64,000 nucleotides of DNA from Oscillibacter sp. (GTDB taxonomy: Bacteria > Bacillota > Clostridia > Oscillospirales > Oscillospiraceae): assembly GCA_017446225.1 (NCBI GenBank), contig JAFSRH010000007.1:16497-80496 (forward strand), written 5' to 3'. This document shows positions 42,164 through 51,586 of this stretch, in pieces. Under the pieces are notes generated by a model, which saw nothing but the letters and a program-made list of their open reading frames with translations, searched no databases and had not been told where the DNA came from. The position numbers and the translations under genes are program-made. The first letter of the stretch is position 1. Each line of letters begins with the position of its first letter.

Positions 42164-43759
42164 TTATCCAACGTATTTCATACCGAATTCCTGTTGCTGG
42201 ACATTGGCGTCCGCGTGGAGCGTCTCGGACCACTCGCTGTAGGCATCGGACTTGAGTTTGTCGTATACCTGCACCTGCCAGCGGACCAGCGGGTCATCGC
42301 CCACATAGTATATGATGTGATAGCCCGTGGAAGTCTCCACAATGCCGCTGTCGCCGGGTTGACGCGCGGAGTCAAAGCACCAGTCGTTGAACTCCGTCAA
42401 CATCTGCCCATCGTAGACGCGCTCATACAGTCCGCCTTCGTACTGACTGCCCGGGTCATCGGTGTTTTCCTCGACCAGCGCGGCAAAGGACGCTTCCGTA
42501 GCCTCTCCGTCCTGCCACTGCTGATACAGCGCCTCGGCCTCGGCCTTGGCCTGCGCCCAGAGCAAATCGTGCTCTTCCTGATAGCCTTCGTCCTCCTCGG
42601 ACAGTTCGCCCTCCTCGGGCATAATCAGAATGTGGCGTACGTCCACGGTCTTGGCCTCATCCCGGAAACGGCTCAGGAACTTGACCACATAGAACAGGTC
42701 GCCGTTTTCAAGGACCGTTACGTCCCCGGCTTTCCGGGCGGAATCAAAGAGCCAGTCGGCGAACTCATCGCTGGTATAAGAACAGGTCTCGTAGCTGTCC
42801 TTATTGCCGGAGAAGGAAGAGACTTTTTCCATGCCGTTACTCAGAGCGGAGAGCGTGCCGCCCTCCCGGACCCCCGCCGCCAGCGCGTCCGCCGCGATTT
42901 TGGCCGAATTGCGGGCCGCTTCCGCCGCGCCGTCCGCCGCCGGAAGGTCGTTGCCCTCCTCGTCCTGTTCGGTCTCCAGACTGCCGTCCACGGACACCGC
43001 CTCGTAGGACACGAAATCATAGGCCTGCTTGTCGTCATTGTAGGCCGTCTCGATTTCCTCCGGCGTGTAGGTCAGGGCGTCCTGATAGGCTTCCGTGTAG
43101 GCGTCATATTTCATCATGCGGAGCAGTTCCGTCTTGTACACGCCCTCGGTAACCATGCTCCCGAACGTGGCCTGAAGATAGCGCCGGACGCTCGCGCCGG
43201 CGGAACGGGCGGATTTTGCCAGCGTTTCCAGCGCGGCGTCATACTGGGTCTGTACGCTCTCCGGAAAAACAAAACTTTCCTCGGACGCCTGTTTCAAGCC
43301 GTTCTGTACGCTGGCAATCTGGTCAAGGGCTTCGGAGAGAAAGTAATCCTTCCACGTCATGCCCTCGTTTTCCGACAGGTCAATGTCCAGAAAAGAGGAC
43401 GCCGTGTCATTGATTTCCTGATCCTCCAGCGGAAGGGAAGTCGAAAGGCCCAAGTAACTGGCGGCGTACGACCACTGATTCATGAACATCAGGTAGGCGT
43501 TACGGTAATAGAAATTGACCTGAGCAACGCTGTACTTCTGCCCATCCACGGTGACGGCGGTCGCCGAACGGGTAATGATGTTGGAATTCCAGATCATGGA
43601 GACCACGACCACCAGCACGAACGCCGCGGCAATCAGGCCATAGACAAAGTTACTACGGCGTTCTTCTTTGCGCTGCTGTGCCTCGCGGGCGGTTTTCGGG
43701 GCAATCTGGCCGGAAGCCGTCATGTCCCGGCGGGTTTGCTTTTCTCGTGATGCGCTCAT
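42164..43759 (-). CDS. Membrane-anchored PpiC/SurA-type peptidylprolyl isomerase
   Basis: A 531-residue foldase. It has a charged cytoplasmic N-terminus, one membrane helix (about 43-61, FVYGLIAAAFVLVVVVSMIW), a SurA-N-like helical region, and a parvulin domain starting VDVRHILIMPEEGEL (about 375) and containing GGLYERVYDGQM and GYHIIYYVG. It acts outside the membrane to fold exported proteins, like PrsA, but is anchored by a helix rather than a lipid. The ATG at 43759 has GAGGAGG at a long spacing. Transcribed from its own promoter. Confidence 0.9.
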   Translation of the reverse strand: MSASREKQTRRDMTASGQIAPKTAREAQQRKEERRSNFVYGLIAAAFVLVVVVSMIWNSNIITRSATAVTVDGQKYSVAQVNFYYRNAYLMFMNQWSYAASYLGLSTSLPLEDQEINDTASSFLDIDLSENEGMTWKDYFLSEALDQIASVQNGLKQASEESFVFPESVQTQYDAALETLAKSARSAGASVRRYLQATFGSMVTEGVYKTELLRMMKYDAYTEAYQDALTYTPEEIETAYNDDKQAYDFVSYEAVSVDGSLETEQDEEGNDLPAADGAAEAARNSAKIAADALAAGVREGGTLSALSNGMEKVSSFSGNKDSYETCSYTSDEFADWLFDSARKAGDVTVLENGDLFYVVKFLSRFRDEAKTVDVRHILIMPEEGELSEEDEGYQEEHDLLWAQAKAEAEALYQQWQDGEATEASFAALVEENTDDPGSQYEGGLYERVYDGQMLTEFNDWCFDSARQPGDSGIVETSTGYHIIYYVGDDPLVRWQVQVYDKLKSDAYSEWSETLHADANVQQQEFGMKYVG

Positions 43760-43799
43760 ATCGCTTGTTTTGTCCTCCTCAAATGGTGTGTGTCCCTGT

Positions 43800-43828
43800 A
43801 TTATAACGAATCCCGTGCCGGGGTGCAA
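43800..43828 (-). promoter_or_regulatory. Promoter of the PpiC-type foldase gene
   Basis: On the minus strand TTGCAC (43828-43823) and TATAAT (43805-43800) are 17 bases apart. Confidence 0.85.
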
Positions 43829-43883
43829 GCCTTTTTTTCAGCTTTTGCCGGAACGGGACGAAATTCCCGCTTCCCGCGGGAAA

Positions 43884-45005
43884 TCAGGCGGAAAGTTCCA
43901 GCAACTGTCCGATAATCTGATTGGAGACCAGAAAGCCGCGCGGCGTAAGGCGTACGCGTCCGCCGTCCCGGAGCGCGTAGCCCGCCCGGACGCACCGCGA
44001 CAAAAACGCCGCGTCCGCCTCCCGTCCGAAACGCGTCCGATACTCCGACAGGTCCAAGCCCCGCGCGGTGCGCAGGCCCAGCATGAGCCATTCCCGCGCG
44101 CGTTCCGGCGGCGTGATACGCGCCGCCTCCGAACGGACCCACGTCCGCGCAAGGAACGCCGTCAGGTCCCGCGCCCACGCGAAGCGTACGCCGTCAAAAT
44201 CCGAATGCGCCCCGGGGCCAAAGCCCAGATATTCCCCCAGCGTCCAGTATTTGAGGTTATGCCGCGACTCCCGCCCCGGTCTGGCAAAGTTCGATACCTC
44301 GTACTGCCGGTAACCATGCCCTGACAGCGCGTCCGCCGTCCAAAGGTACATGTCCGCCTGTGCGTCGTCGTCCGGAACGGAGAGCGTACCGCGCCGGGCG
44401 TACAGCGGCGTCCCGGGTTCCAGTTTCAGGCCGTAACAGGACAGATGTTCCGGCGCAAGCCCCACGGCGTATTCCACGCTCCGCCGCCATGCCGCCATGG
44501 ACTGCCCCGGAAGGCCGTATATCAAATCCAGCGACAAATTCTCAAACCCGGCGCGCCGGAGCGTATCCACGGCGTTGGCGACCTGTTCCACGGTGTGTAC
44601 GCGTCCGATTGCGCGTAACAGCGCGTTATCGGCCGACTGCATTCCCAGCGAAACCCGGTTGACGCCCGCCGCGCGGAGTTCGGCGAACCACGGACCCACC
44701 GAGTCCGGATTGGCTTCGAGCGTGATTTCCGCATCCGGCGAGAGCGCGTACCCGCGCCGCACGGCGTCCAGCACGCCCGACAGTCGCCGCGGACCCAGAC
44801 AGGACGGCGTCCCGCCGCCGATGTAGAGCGTGTCAACGACGCGGTCGGCCGCGGTTCCGGAGAACGCGTCTAATTGCGCGCCCAGCGCGTCCGCGTACGG
44901 GTCCATGAGGCTGTCGGCCCCCGGAAGGGAGTAGAAGTCGCAGTAGGCGCATTTTGACTTACAGAACGGAATATGTACGTACAGGCCGAGGTTGCGGACA
45001 GACAT
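43884..45005 (-). CDS. hemW: Radical SAM haem chaperone HemW (coproporphyrinogen oxidase-like)
   Basis: A 373-residue radical-SAM protein of the HemW/HemN-like family. LGLYVHIPFCKSKCAYCDFYS carries the CxxxCxxC cluster motif, and DTLYIGGGTPS is the GGE-like SAM region. NRVSLGMQS and DLIYGLPGQ are family marks. The fourth Cys found in true HemN is absent from the motif, favouring haem chaperone function. It is 373 residues from the ATG at 45005, which has CAGGAG upstream. A -10 TATACT lies at 45061-45056 on the minus strand. Confidence 0.93.
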   Translation of the reverse strand: MSVRNLGLYVHIPFCKSKCAYCDFYSLPGADSLMDPYADALGAQLDAFSGTAADRVVDTLYIGGGTPSCLGPRRLSGVLDAVRRGYALSPDAEITLEANPDSVGPWFAELRAAGVNRVSLGMQSADNALLRAIGRVHTVEQVANAVDTLRRAGFENLSLDLIYGLPGQSMAAWRRSVEYAVGLAPEHLSCYGLKLEPGTPLYARRGTLSVPDDDAQADMYLWTADALSGHGYRQYEVSNFARPGRESRHNLKYWTLGEYLGFGPGAHSDFDGVRFAWARDLTAFLARTWVRSEAARITPPERAREWLMLGLRTARGLDLSEYRTRFGREADAAFLSRCVRAGYALRDGGRVRLTPRGFLVSNQIIGQLLELSA

Positions 45006-45104
45006 GGCACACGCTCCTGTCATTCAGCGTACGGGCGACGCGCCCGTCAGGGCAGAGTATAGCACAATTTCCCGCGAAAGACAGTCGATGGAATTCAAAA
45101 AAAT

Positions 45105-45134
45105 TTGACAAAAAGCCCGAAAGGGCTTATACTT
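45105..45134 (+). promoter_or_regulatory. Promoter of the tat-reductase-rnf operon, with an inverted repeat in the spacer
   Basis: TTGACA (45105-45110) and TATACT (45129-45134) are 18 bases apart. AAGCCC (45113-45118) and GGGCTT (45124-45129) form an inverted repeat that occupies the spacer, so a regulator bound there would affect polymerase directly. Confidence 0.85.
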
Positions 45135-45173
45135 CTTTTGTCGCTTTTTACGGACGGAAGGAAGGAGCGGGTA

Positions 45174-45589
45174 TGCGAATTGGCCTGAGCGAACTCATTG
45201 TGGTTCTCATTGTGGCGTTACTGGTTTTAGGCCCGGACAAACTGCCCAAGTACGCGCGCAAACTCGGCGCGGCCTTGGCCGAATTCCGCAAGGCGTCCGA
45301 TGAGGCCACGCGCGAAATACGGGAAAACGTGGTCGAACCGCTGGAGGAGGCCCAGCGGCCGTTACGGGAGGCCATGGAGCCGGTAGAGGAACTCGACCGG
45401 ACGGTCAAGGGCAATCTCAAAGAAGTGCGCGCTTCTTTGGAGCGAATCGGCAAACAGCCGCCGCGCAAGGCGTCCGCGCCGGAATCGGAACCCGTGTCTG
45501 TGTCAAAGGAAACGCCGTCCGCGGAAGCTGTCCCCGTACCGGAGGAAACGCCGTCCGCCGACACCGTACCGCCCGAAGTCAGCCTTTAA
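45174..45589 (+). CDS. TatA/TatB-family twin-arginine translocase subunit (long form)
   Basis: A 138-residue protein with the TatA/B architecture. A short N-terminal helix (IGLSELIVVLIVALLVLGP) is followed by the FGP-like hinge LGPDKLP and an amphipathic helix (KYARKLGAALAEFRKASDEATREI). An extended acidic, Pro-rich tail makes it more like TatB. The ATG at 45174 has AAGGAAGGAG upstream. It is first in an operon with a second, short TatA and TatC, so this may be the TatB-like partner; family members cannot be separated by sequence alone. Confidence 0.9.
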
Positions 45590-45604
45590 AGGAGGGCCAT
45601 TTTT

Positions 45605-45769
45605 ATGAGAATCGGAATCAACGAGTTACTGGTCATTCTGCTGATTGTGGTCATTGTATTCGGCCCCACACAGATTCCAAAACTTACACGCATGATGGGA
45701 AAGAGCGTCAAGCAGTTCCGCGAAGGATTGGACGAGGCCGAAAGTGAAAACAAAGACGCCGGAGAATGA
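45605..45769 (+). CDS. tatA: TatA subunit (short form, 54 residues)
   Basis: A small gene: MRIGINELLVILLIVVIVFGP forms the membrane helix and FGP hinge, then TQIPKLTRMMGKSVKQFREGL is the amphipathic helix. TatA oligomers form the translocation pore for folded proteins. AAAGGAGGG precedes the ATG. Its end overlaps the GTG start of tatC by 26 bases, indicating translational coupling. Confidence 0.92.
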   Translation: MRIGINELLVILLIVVIVFGPTQIPKLTRMMGKSVKQFREGLDEAESENKDAGE

Positions 45770-46517
45770 GTCCGGGGAAATGCGGGTCACGGACCACCTG
45801 CGCGAACTCCGGAACCGCTTACTGGTCTGTCTGGCGGGACTGATCGTGTGTATGTGCGTGGGCCTGTGGTTCGCGGACCGTATGGTCCGGTTGCTACTGT
45901 CCATCGGGGAGGAGTACGGCTACGTGTTCGTGTACCTGTCCCCGCAGGAAATGCTGTTGCAGTACGTGTCGGTCTCGTTCGTGTGCGCGGCGTGCGTGAC
46001 GCTCCCGCTGACGCTTTACGAGCTTTGGGCGTTTCTCCGCCCGGGACTGAAACGTAACGAACGCGTCTTTTACGTCCTGACCATGCTTTCCGGTCTGGTC
46101 TGCGCTGCGCTGGGCGTCCTGTTCGCCGCCAAGGCCCTGATCCCGTTCATGTTACGCTTCCTGATCACGCTCAGCTCGACCAGCGGCGTCAACCCGTCCG
46201 TCAGCGTGCAGAACTACATCTCGTTTCTTCTGACCATTTTCGTGATTTTCGCCGCGATCTTTGAACTGCCCGTTGTGACGGTTCTGCTGACGCAACTGGA
46301 CATTCTGAAAATTTCGTGGTTGAAACGTGCCCGTAAAGTCATGATTGTGGTCATTTTCTTTGTCGCGGCGGTCATTACGCCGCCGGATATCGTCTCTCAG
46401 ATTATGGTCGCCGTACCCTTGCTGGGCCTCTACGAACTCAGTATTCTGCTCTGTTCCCTTGTGGCCCGTCTGAGAACTCGTCCACGCGGAGACAGTCGGG
46501 AAGCAAATTCCCGATGA
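45744..46517 (+). CDS. tatC: Sec-independent translocase TatC
   Basis: TatC is the receptor that recognises twin-arginine signal peptides. The 257-residue protein has six membrane helices. RVTDHLRELRNRLLVCL matches the N-terminal HLxELRxRL signature. YVSVSFVCAACVTLPLTLYELWAFLRPGL and the FVAAVITPPDIVSQ segment near the end are also conserved. It starts with GTG at 45744 inside tatA. The next gene encodes a protein with a twin-arginine signal, an evident substrate. Confidence 0.95.
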   Translation: MKTKTPENESGEMRVTDHLRELRNRLLVCLAGLIVCMCVGLWFADRMVRLLLSIGEEYGYVFVYLSPQEMLLQYVSVSFVCAACVTLPLTLYELWAFLRPGLKRNERVFYVLTMLSGLVCAALGVLFAAKALIPFMLRFLITLSSTSGVNPSVSVQNYISFLLTIFVIFAAIFELPVVTVLLTQLDILKISWLKRARKVMIVVIFFVAAVITPPDIVSQIMVAVPLLGLYELSILLCSLVARLRTRPRGDSREANSR

Positions 46518-46560
46518 AGTTTCAGGCATTTTCTGAAAAGCGCATTGAGGAGGAATCTAA

Positions 46561-48633
46561 ATGGCAGAAAAGGAAATCACCCGGCGGACATTCGTAAAAG
46601 GACTCGCGGCGGGCGTGGCCAGTATCGCGGCGCTGGGCGTACTGGAAAAGGTTGGGAGCGCGCCTTCCGCGGAATCCGCGTCCGGCGGCACATCCGCCAG
46701 CGTGTCGGACAGCATGAAAGCGGAGCTGGCCGCCGCGGCCAGCGGCCTGACGTTCACCCCCGGCACGTACAGCGCTTCCGCGCGCGGTATTGACAGTGAC
46801 GTCAAAGTCACCATGACCTTTGACGAAACCATGATTACCAACGTGGAAATTGACGTCTCCGGGGAAACGCCCGATATCGGCGGAAAAATCGGCGACCAGA
46901 TGGCGCAAGCCATTCTGACGAAACAGTCCGCGGACGTGGACGTTGTCGCCACGGCTACCGTTACGTCCAACGCAATCCGCGCCGCCGCCGCCGACTGTAT
47001 CTCTCAGGCCAGCGGACAGACCGTGGAAGTGACCAAACCGGACAATTCCGCCAACGCCGACTGGCTCGGAGAGGCCCCCGAAATCGCGGACGCCGATATC
47101 ACCGAAACCCTTGACACCGACATTCTGATTGTCGGCCTCGGTACCGCCGGATGGCCCGCCCTGATGACCGCCGCCGAAGCCGGCGCCGATGTGCTCGTCA
47201 TTGAGAAAAATTCGGAGCCGACCAGCGTCCGGGGCGACATGGGCGCCATTGACACCAAGTGGCAGAAACAGACCGCCCGTAAATTCCCCCAGACCGCCAT
47301 TGACAAAATGGAAGCCATTGAGGATATCGTGCGCTACGGCACCGGCTACGTCAACTTTGACCTTGTGCGGTTCTGGGCCGACAACAGCGCCGAGGCCATT
47401 GAATGGATCGGCGACATTTTGGAGGATTCCGGCAAGTACACCATCTGGCACGAAGGCGGCGTGGGCGACACCCGTTACCCCGAACGCGACAAGGCGTACG
47501 CCACCGGCCACAGTCCCGCCAAAAAGGACGCTTACAAGGACGATGCCACGGTCACGACAAACAGCGTCTTTCTCGACCACCTCAAAGACCTGAAATACGA
47601 CCCGGAAAAAATCATCCGCTGTGACACCGCCCTGATCCGTCTGCTTCAGAACGAAAAGGGCAGAGTCACCGGCGTGATCGCGCAGGACCAGAACGACAAC
47701 CACTATGTCAAAATCAACGCCAAGAAGGGCGTGATCATGTGCGCGGGCGGCTACCTCATGAACACCGCCATGATGAACGCGCTTCAGCCCATGACGCAAA
47801 AGATGAAGGTCCAGTGCCGTATCGGCTCGCGCTGTGACGGCTCCGGCATTAAGGCCATGCTCTGGGCCGGGGCGGAAATGGACCCCATTCACACGTCCAT
47901 GATGTTCAACCGCTGCTGCGTCAAGCCCGATGAGACCGCCGGCGCGGATACCTCCGGGGAATGGTTCTGGTTCGGGGAACAACCCTTCCTGAAAGTCAAC
48001 CTCAAGGGCGAGCGGTTCTGTAACGAGTCCGGCCCCTACGAGTTTATGTTGCACTCCATGATGATGCAGCCCGACCATACCTACTGCGACATCTTTGACG
48101 CCAATAATGAGCAGTACACCAAACAGTTTCAGGAAGTCGGGTGCTGTCGGCTGTGGGACTTCGACAACGGCGCGCCTCCGAACCGCTATTATGACGACTG
48201 CTGGAAGAGCAACGAGGAACTCATTGAAAAAGGCTACATCCAGAAGGCCGACACCTTGCAGGAACTCGCCGAAAAGCTCCATATCCCCGCCGAAACCTTC
48301 ATTAACACCGTCCAGCGTTACAACGTCCTGTGTATGCAGGGCAAGGACGATGACTTCGGCAAAGCCACGCACCGTATGACCCCGGTCAATCAGGCCCCGT
48401 ATTACGGCGTACGCACCGCCGCTTGGCACCTGACCACGCTGGACGGCGTGAGAATCAACACCGATATGCAGGTACTGCGCGAGGACGGAACCGTGATTGA
48501 CGGGCTGTACGCGGCGGGCGACTGTTCCGGCGGCTTCTTCGCCAACAATTACCCCAACCTCTTTACGGGTCTGGCGTGCGGACGGAGCATGACCTTCGGA
48601 CGCCACGCGGCGCTGGTCCTTTCCGCTATGTAA
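46561..48633 (+). CDS. Tat-exported FAD/FMN flavoprotein reductase (fumarate/urocanate reductase-like)
   Basis: A 690-residue exported reductase. The twin-arginine signal is EITRRTFVKGLAAGVASIAALGV. An FMN-binding domain follows (about 60-145), in which the flavinylation motif reads DVVATATVTS: the acceptor Thr133 remains but the usual SGAT has become ATAT. The FAD-binding_2 domain starts LIVGLGTAGWPALMTAAEAGADVLVIEK (about 185) and ends with GLYAAGDCSGGFFANNYPNL. Relatives reduce fumarate, urocanate or other enoates outside the membrane. No haem motif is present. The rnf genes downstream suggest the source of its electrons. Confidence 0.92.
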   Translation: MAEKEITRRTFVKGLAAGVASIAALGVLEKVGSAPSAESASGGTSASVSDSMKAELAAAASGLTFTPGTYSASARGIDSDVKVTMTFDETMITNVEIDVSGETPDIGGKIGDQMAQAILTKQSADVDVVATATVTSNAIRAAAADCISQASGQTVEVTKPDNSANADWLGEAPEIADADITETLDTDILIVGLGTAGWPALMTAAEAGADVLVIEKNSEPTSVRGDMGAIDTKWQKQTARKFPQTAIDKMEAIEDIVRYGTGYVNFDLVRFWADNSAEAIEWIGDILEDSGKYTIWHEGGVGDTRYPERDKAYATGHSPAKKDAYKDDATVTTNSVFLDHLKDLKYDPEKIIRCDTALIRLLQNEKGRVTGVIAQDQNDNHYVKINAKKGVIMCAGGYLMNTAMMNALQPMTQKMKVQCRIGSRCDGSGIKAMLWAGAEMDPIHTSMMFNRCCVKPDETAGADTSGEWFWFGEQPFLKVNLKGERFCNESGPYEFMLHSMMMQPDHTYCDIFDANNEQYTKQFQEVGCCRLWDFDNGAPPNRYYDDCWKSNEELIEKGYIQKADTLQELAEKLHIPAETFINTVQRYNVLCMQGKDDDFGKATHRMTPVNQAPYYGVRTAAWHLTTLDGVRINTDMQVLREDGTVIDGLYAAGDCSGGFFANNYPNLFTGLACGRSMTFGRHAALVLSAM

Positions 48634-48664
48634 GCGCCGCTGGGCAGAAAGAAATGAGGCGACT

Positions 48665-50023
48665 ATGACTGAGCGTACATTCCGCGGCGGCGTACACCCG
48701 GATGACGGCAAAGCGTATTCCAGAGACGCGGCCCTGACCGTGTACGAGCCGAAAGGGGAACTGGTGTTCCCCGTGTCCCAGCACATCGGAAAGCCCGCAA
48801 AAGTAGCGGTCAGCGTGGGCGACAAAGTCCTTGCCGGACAGGTTCTCGCCGAACAGGACGGCTATGTCTCCTCCAGAATTCACAGCTCCTGTTCCGGTAC
48901 GGTCAAGGCCATTGAGAAGCGCCGGACCGTCATGGGCGGTCTGGCGGAGTGCGTGGTCGTGGAAAACGATGGGAAATTCCGCGCCGTCAAGGGCATGGGC
49001 ACAAAGACCGACTTCCGGAACCTGAGCCGGGAAGAAATCCTTCAGAAAATCCGGGACGCCGGGATTGTCGGTATGGGCGGCGCGTCCTTCCCGACCCCGG
49101 TCAAACTGGAACCGAAAAACCCGGACGGTATCGAATACGTCATTGTCAACGGGGCCGAGTGCGAACCCTTTATTACCTGTGACGACCAACTGATGAGAAC
49201 CCACGCCGGGGAAATCGTCACGGGGCTGAAAGTCATGCTGTCTCTGTTTCCGCAGGCGCGGGGCGTGATTCTCATCGAGGAAAACAAGCCGGAAGCCATT
49301 GAGGCCATGACGGAAGCGGTCAGCATGGAAAAAAACATCCGCGTCCAGCCGGCCCCCACGAAGTACCCGCAGGGCGGGGAAAAATCGATCATCAAAGTAG
49401 TGGCCGGAAAAGACACGAAAATGAGCCAGCTTCCCGCGGAAGCCGGGTGCATTGTGGACAATGTCTCCACGGTGTACGCCATTTATGAGGCGGTCTGCCG
49501 CGCTACGCCGCTGATTCGGCGCGCCGTGACGGTTACGGGTCCGGCGGTGAAGAATCCGGGTAACTTTATTGTCCGGGTGGGTACCTCCTTCCGCGAACTG
49601 CTGGACGCGGCGGGCGGCCTCGCGGACGGCGCGGAAATCCGGAAAGCCATTGCGGGCGGCGCCATGATGGGCATTGCCATGCCGGATCTGGACGTACCCG
49701 TACAGAAGGCCAGCAACGCCCTGACGCTCCTTACCGTGGACGGCGTGGAAGAGGCCGACAAAAAACTGACGCCCTGTATCCGGTGCGGACGCTGTAACGA
49801 AGTCTGTCCCATGGGGCTTACGCCGCAGATGATGGGCGTTGCGGCGGAGCGGAAAGAGTACGGGAAGTACGAAAACCGCCTGTACGGACTGGAATGTATC
49901 TCCTGCGGCTCGTGCACTTACATTTGTCCGGCGAAACGTCCGCTCATGCAGTTGTTCAAAGACGCCAAGGGCGCAATCCTTGAGGCCCGCCGCATGGCAC
50001 AGCAGGGAGGTGGCGCAAAATGA
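48665..50023 (+). CDS. rnfC: Rnf complex subunit C
   Basis: RnfC is the NADH-binding Fe-S/FMN subunit of the Rnf complex. The 452-residue protein begins RTFRGGVHPDDGK and has the Rnf-C GVGMGGASFPTPVK-type glycine-rich loop (IVGMGGASFPTPVKL) and NGAECEPFITCDDQLM. Two 4Fe-4S motifs, CIRCGRCNEVCP and CISCGSCTYICP, lie near 375 and 415. It overlaps the next gene by ATGA. Confidence 0.96.
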   Translation: MTERTFRGGVHPDDGKAYSRDAALTVYEPKGELVFPVSQHIGKPAKVAVSVGDKVLAGQVLAEQDGYVSSRIHSSCSGTVKAIEKRRTVMGGLAECVVVENDGKFRAVKGMGTKTDFRNLSREEILQKIRDAGIVGMGGASFPTPVKLEPKNPDGIEYVIVNGAECEPFITCDDQLMRTHAGEIVTGLKVMLSLFPQARGVILIEENKPEAIEAMTEAVSMEKNIRVQPAPTKYPQGGEKSIIKVVAGKDTKMSQLPAEAGCIVDNVSTVYAIYEAVCRATPLIRRAVTVTGPAVKNPGNFIVRVGTSFRELLDAAGGLADGAEIRKAIAGGAMMGIAMPDLDVPVQKASNALTLLTVDGVEEADKKLTPCIRCGRCNEVCPMGLTPQMMGVAAERKEYGKYENRLYGLECISCGSCTYICPAKRPLMQLFKDAKGAILEARRMAQQGGGAK

Positions 50024-51567
50024 CCCCGTCCGTTTCCTATAACGTCTCGTCCAGTCCGCACGTACGCAGCCCCCTGAGTACCGGACAGGTCATGTATGAC
50101 GTCATTCTTGCCCTGATGCCCGCGACCTTCTTTGGTATCTGGCATTTCGGCGTACACGCGCTGTTCGTGGTGCTCATGAGCGTGGTTTCCGCCGTCCTCA
50201 CGGAATTCGTCTTTGACTACCTGACCGGCCGGGAAAACACCCTCTATGACGGAAGCGCCGTCCTGACAGGTCTGCTCTTGGCCCTGTGCATTCCGGCCTC
50301 CGTGCCGCTCTATATCCCCTATATCGGCTCCGTGTTCGCCATTCTGGTGGTCAAGTGCTTCTTCGGCGGACTGGGCAAAAATTTCATGAACCCCGCCTTG
50401 GGCGGACGCTGTTTCCTGCTCCTGTCGTTCGGAAGCGCTATGACCAATTACGCCGTGGACGGCGTGACCGGCGCGACCCCGCTGGCCCGGCTCGCGTCCG
50501 GGGAAACCGTGAATCTGGTACAGATGTTTACCGGACACGGCGGAGGCGTGTTAGGCTGTTCCGCCTTCGCGCTCCTCTTGGGCGGGCTGTACCTGTGGGT
50601 CATTGACGCGATTCCGTGGCGGATTCCGGTCTCGGTTCTGCTCAGTTTCGGGGTGTTCATGGGCCTGTTCGGCGGGGACGGCTTCAACCTGCCCCTGTTG
50701 TGCGCCCATCTGATCGGCGGAGGCGTCTTTATGGCCGCGTTCTTCATGGCCACGGACCCCGTGACTTCCCCCGTCACGGCCCCCGGGCAACTGCTTTACG
50801 GCTGTTGCGTGGGCGTACTGAGCGGCTTCTTCCGCGTGTTCGGCAGTTCCGCCGATTCCGTCAGCTACGCCATCATCCTTTCCAACCTCTTTACGCCCCT
50901 GATTGACGAACTCATCATTCCGAAACCCTTCGCCTACCGCAACAGCGCGGCGGACGCGCCTTCCGGCGGCTTCCGGAAGTCCATGCTTCCGGCCCTGTGC
51001 GCGGCGGTATGCGTACTGGGCGTGTCGGTGGGACTTCTGCGCGGAGTCGCGGGCGTGACGGCGGACGTGGTCGAAAAGCGTCAGCTCTCCGAAAACCTCA
51101 CGGTCTACCGCGCGCTCCTTCCGGACGCGGTCGATTTCAGTATCCCGGAGGAGACGAAACAGGCCATTGAAGCGCTCAACGGCGCGGCGTGGGGGTCCGG
51201 ATTCGGGAACGCAGTCATTCGGGAGGCGGTGTCGGCCACGGACGCGGTCGGCGCGGCGGCGGGACACGTGGTCACCGTGCGTACCATGGACGGCCGTGAC
51301 GGTCCGATTACGCTGTCTGTGGGCTTCCTTCCCAACGGAACCCTCAACGGCATTCTCTATTCCGAGTTGAACGAGACGCCCGGAATCGGTATGAAAGTGG
51401 AGGAGGAATCCTTTACAGGCCAGTTCATCGGCATTCCGGCGAGTACCCTGTCACTGGGGACGGAGATTGACGCCGCGTCCGGCGCAACGATTTCTTCCAC
51501 GGCGGTCCTGAACGCGGTCAACGCCGCTATCGACTTCCATGCCGCTTACGGCGACAAGATGAATTGA
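50020..51567 (+). CDS. Fused RnfD-RnfG subunit of the Rnf complex
   Basis: A single 515-residue protein combining two subunits. Residues 1 to about 310 are RnfD: SPHVRSPLSTGQVMYDVILALMP, many helices, and the covalent-FMN motif DGVTGATPLA (about 147-156). Residues about 325-515 are RnfG: one helix, then an extracytoplasmic FMN-binding domain with DAASGATISSTAV (about 484-496). Both Thr acceptors for flavinylation are intact. No frameshift is involved. GGAGGTGG precedes the ATG. The flavin transferase ApbE is not encoded in the window. Confidence 0.93.
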   Translation: MTPSVSYNVSSSPHVRSPLSTGQVMYDVILALMPATFFGIWHFGVHALFVVLMSVVSAVLTEFVFDYLTGRENTLYDGSAVLTGLLLALCIPASVPLYIPYIGSVFAILVVKCFFGGLGKNFMNPALGGRCFLLLSFGSAMTNYAVDGVTGATPLARLASGETVNLVQMFTGHGGGVLGCSAFALLLGGLYLWVIDAIPWRIPVSVLLSFGVFMGLFGGDGFNLPLLCAHLIGGGVFMAAFFMATDPVTSPVTAPGQLLYGCCVGVLSGFFRVFGSSADSVSYAIILSNLFTPLIDELIIPKPFAYRNSAADAPSGGFRKSMLPALCAAVCVLGVSVGLLRGVAGVTADVVEKRQLSENLTVYRALLPDAVDFSIPEETKQAIEALNGAAWGSGFGNAVIREAVSATDAVGAAAGHVVTVRTMDGRDGPITLSVGFLPNGTLNGILYSELNETPGIGMKVEEESFTGQFIGIPASTLSLGTEIDAASGATISSTAVLNAVNAAIDFHAAYGDKMN

Positions 51568-51586
51568 ACGGAGGGGGAATTGTTGT

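Noticed and set aside
42194-43750. Plus-strand open frame of 518 codons opposite the PpiC gene
   Set aside because: Shadow of the minus-strand foldase gene, which has a membrane helix and a parvulin domain.
46522-48825. Long minus-strand open frame (767 codons) opposite the Tat-exported reductase
   Set aside because: It mirrors the codon structure of the reductase gene, has no family motifs, and has no ribosome site; the plus-strand gene has a signal peptide and two recognised flavin domains.
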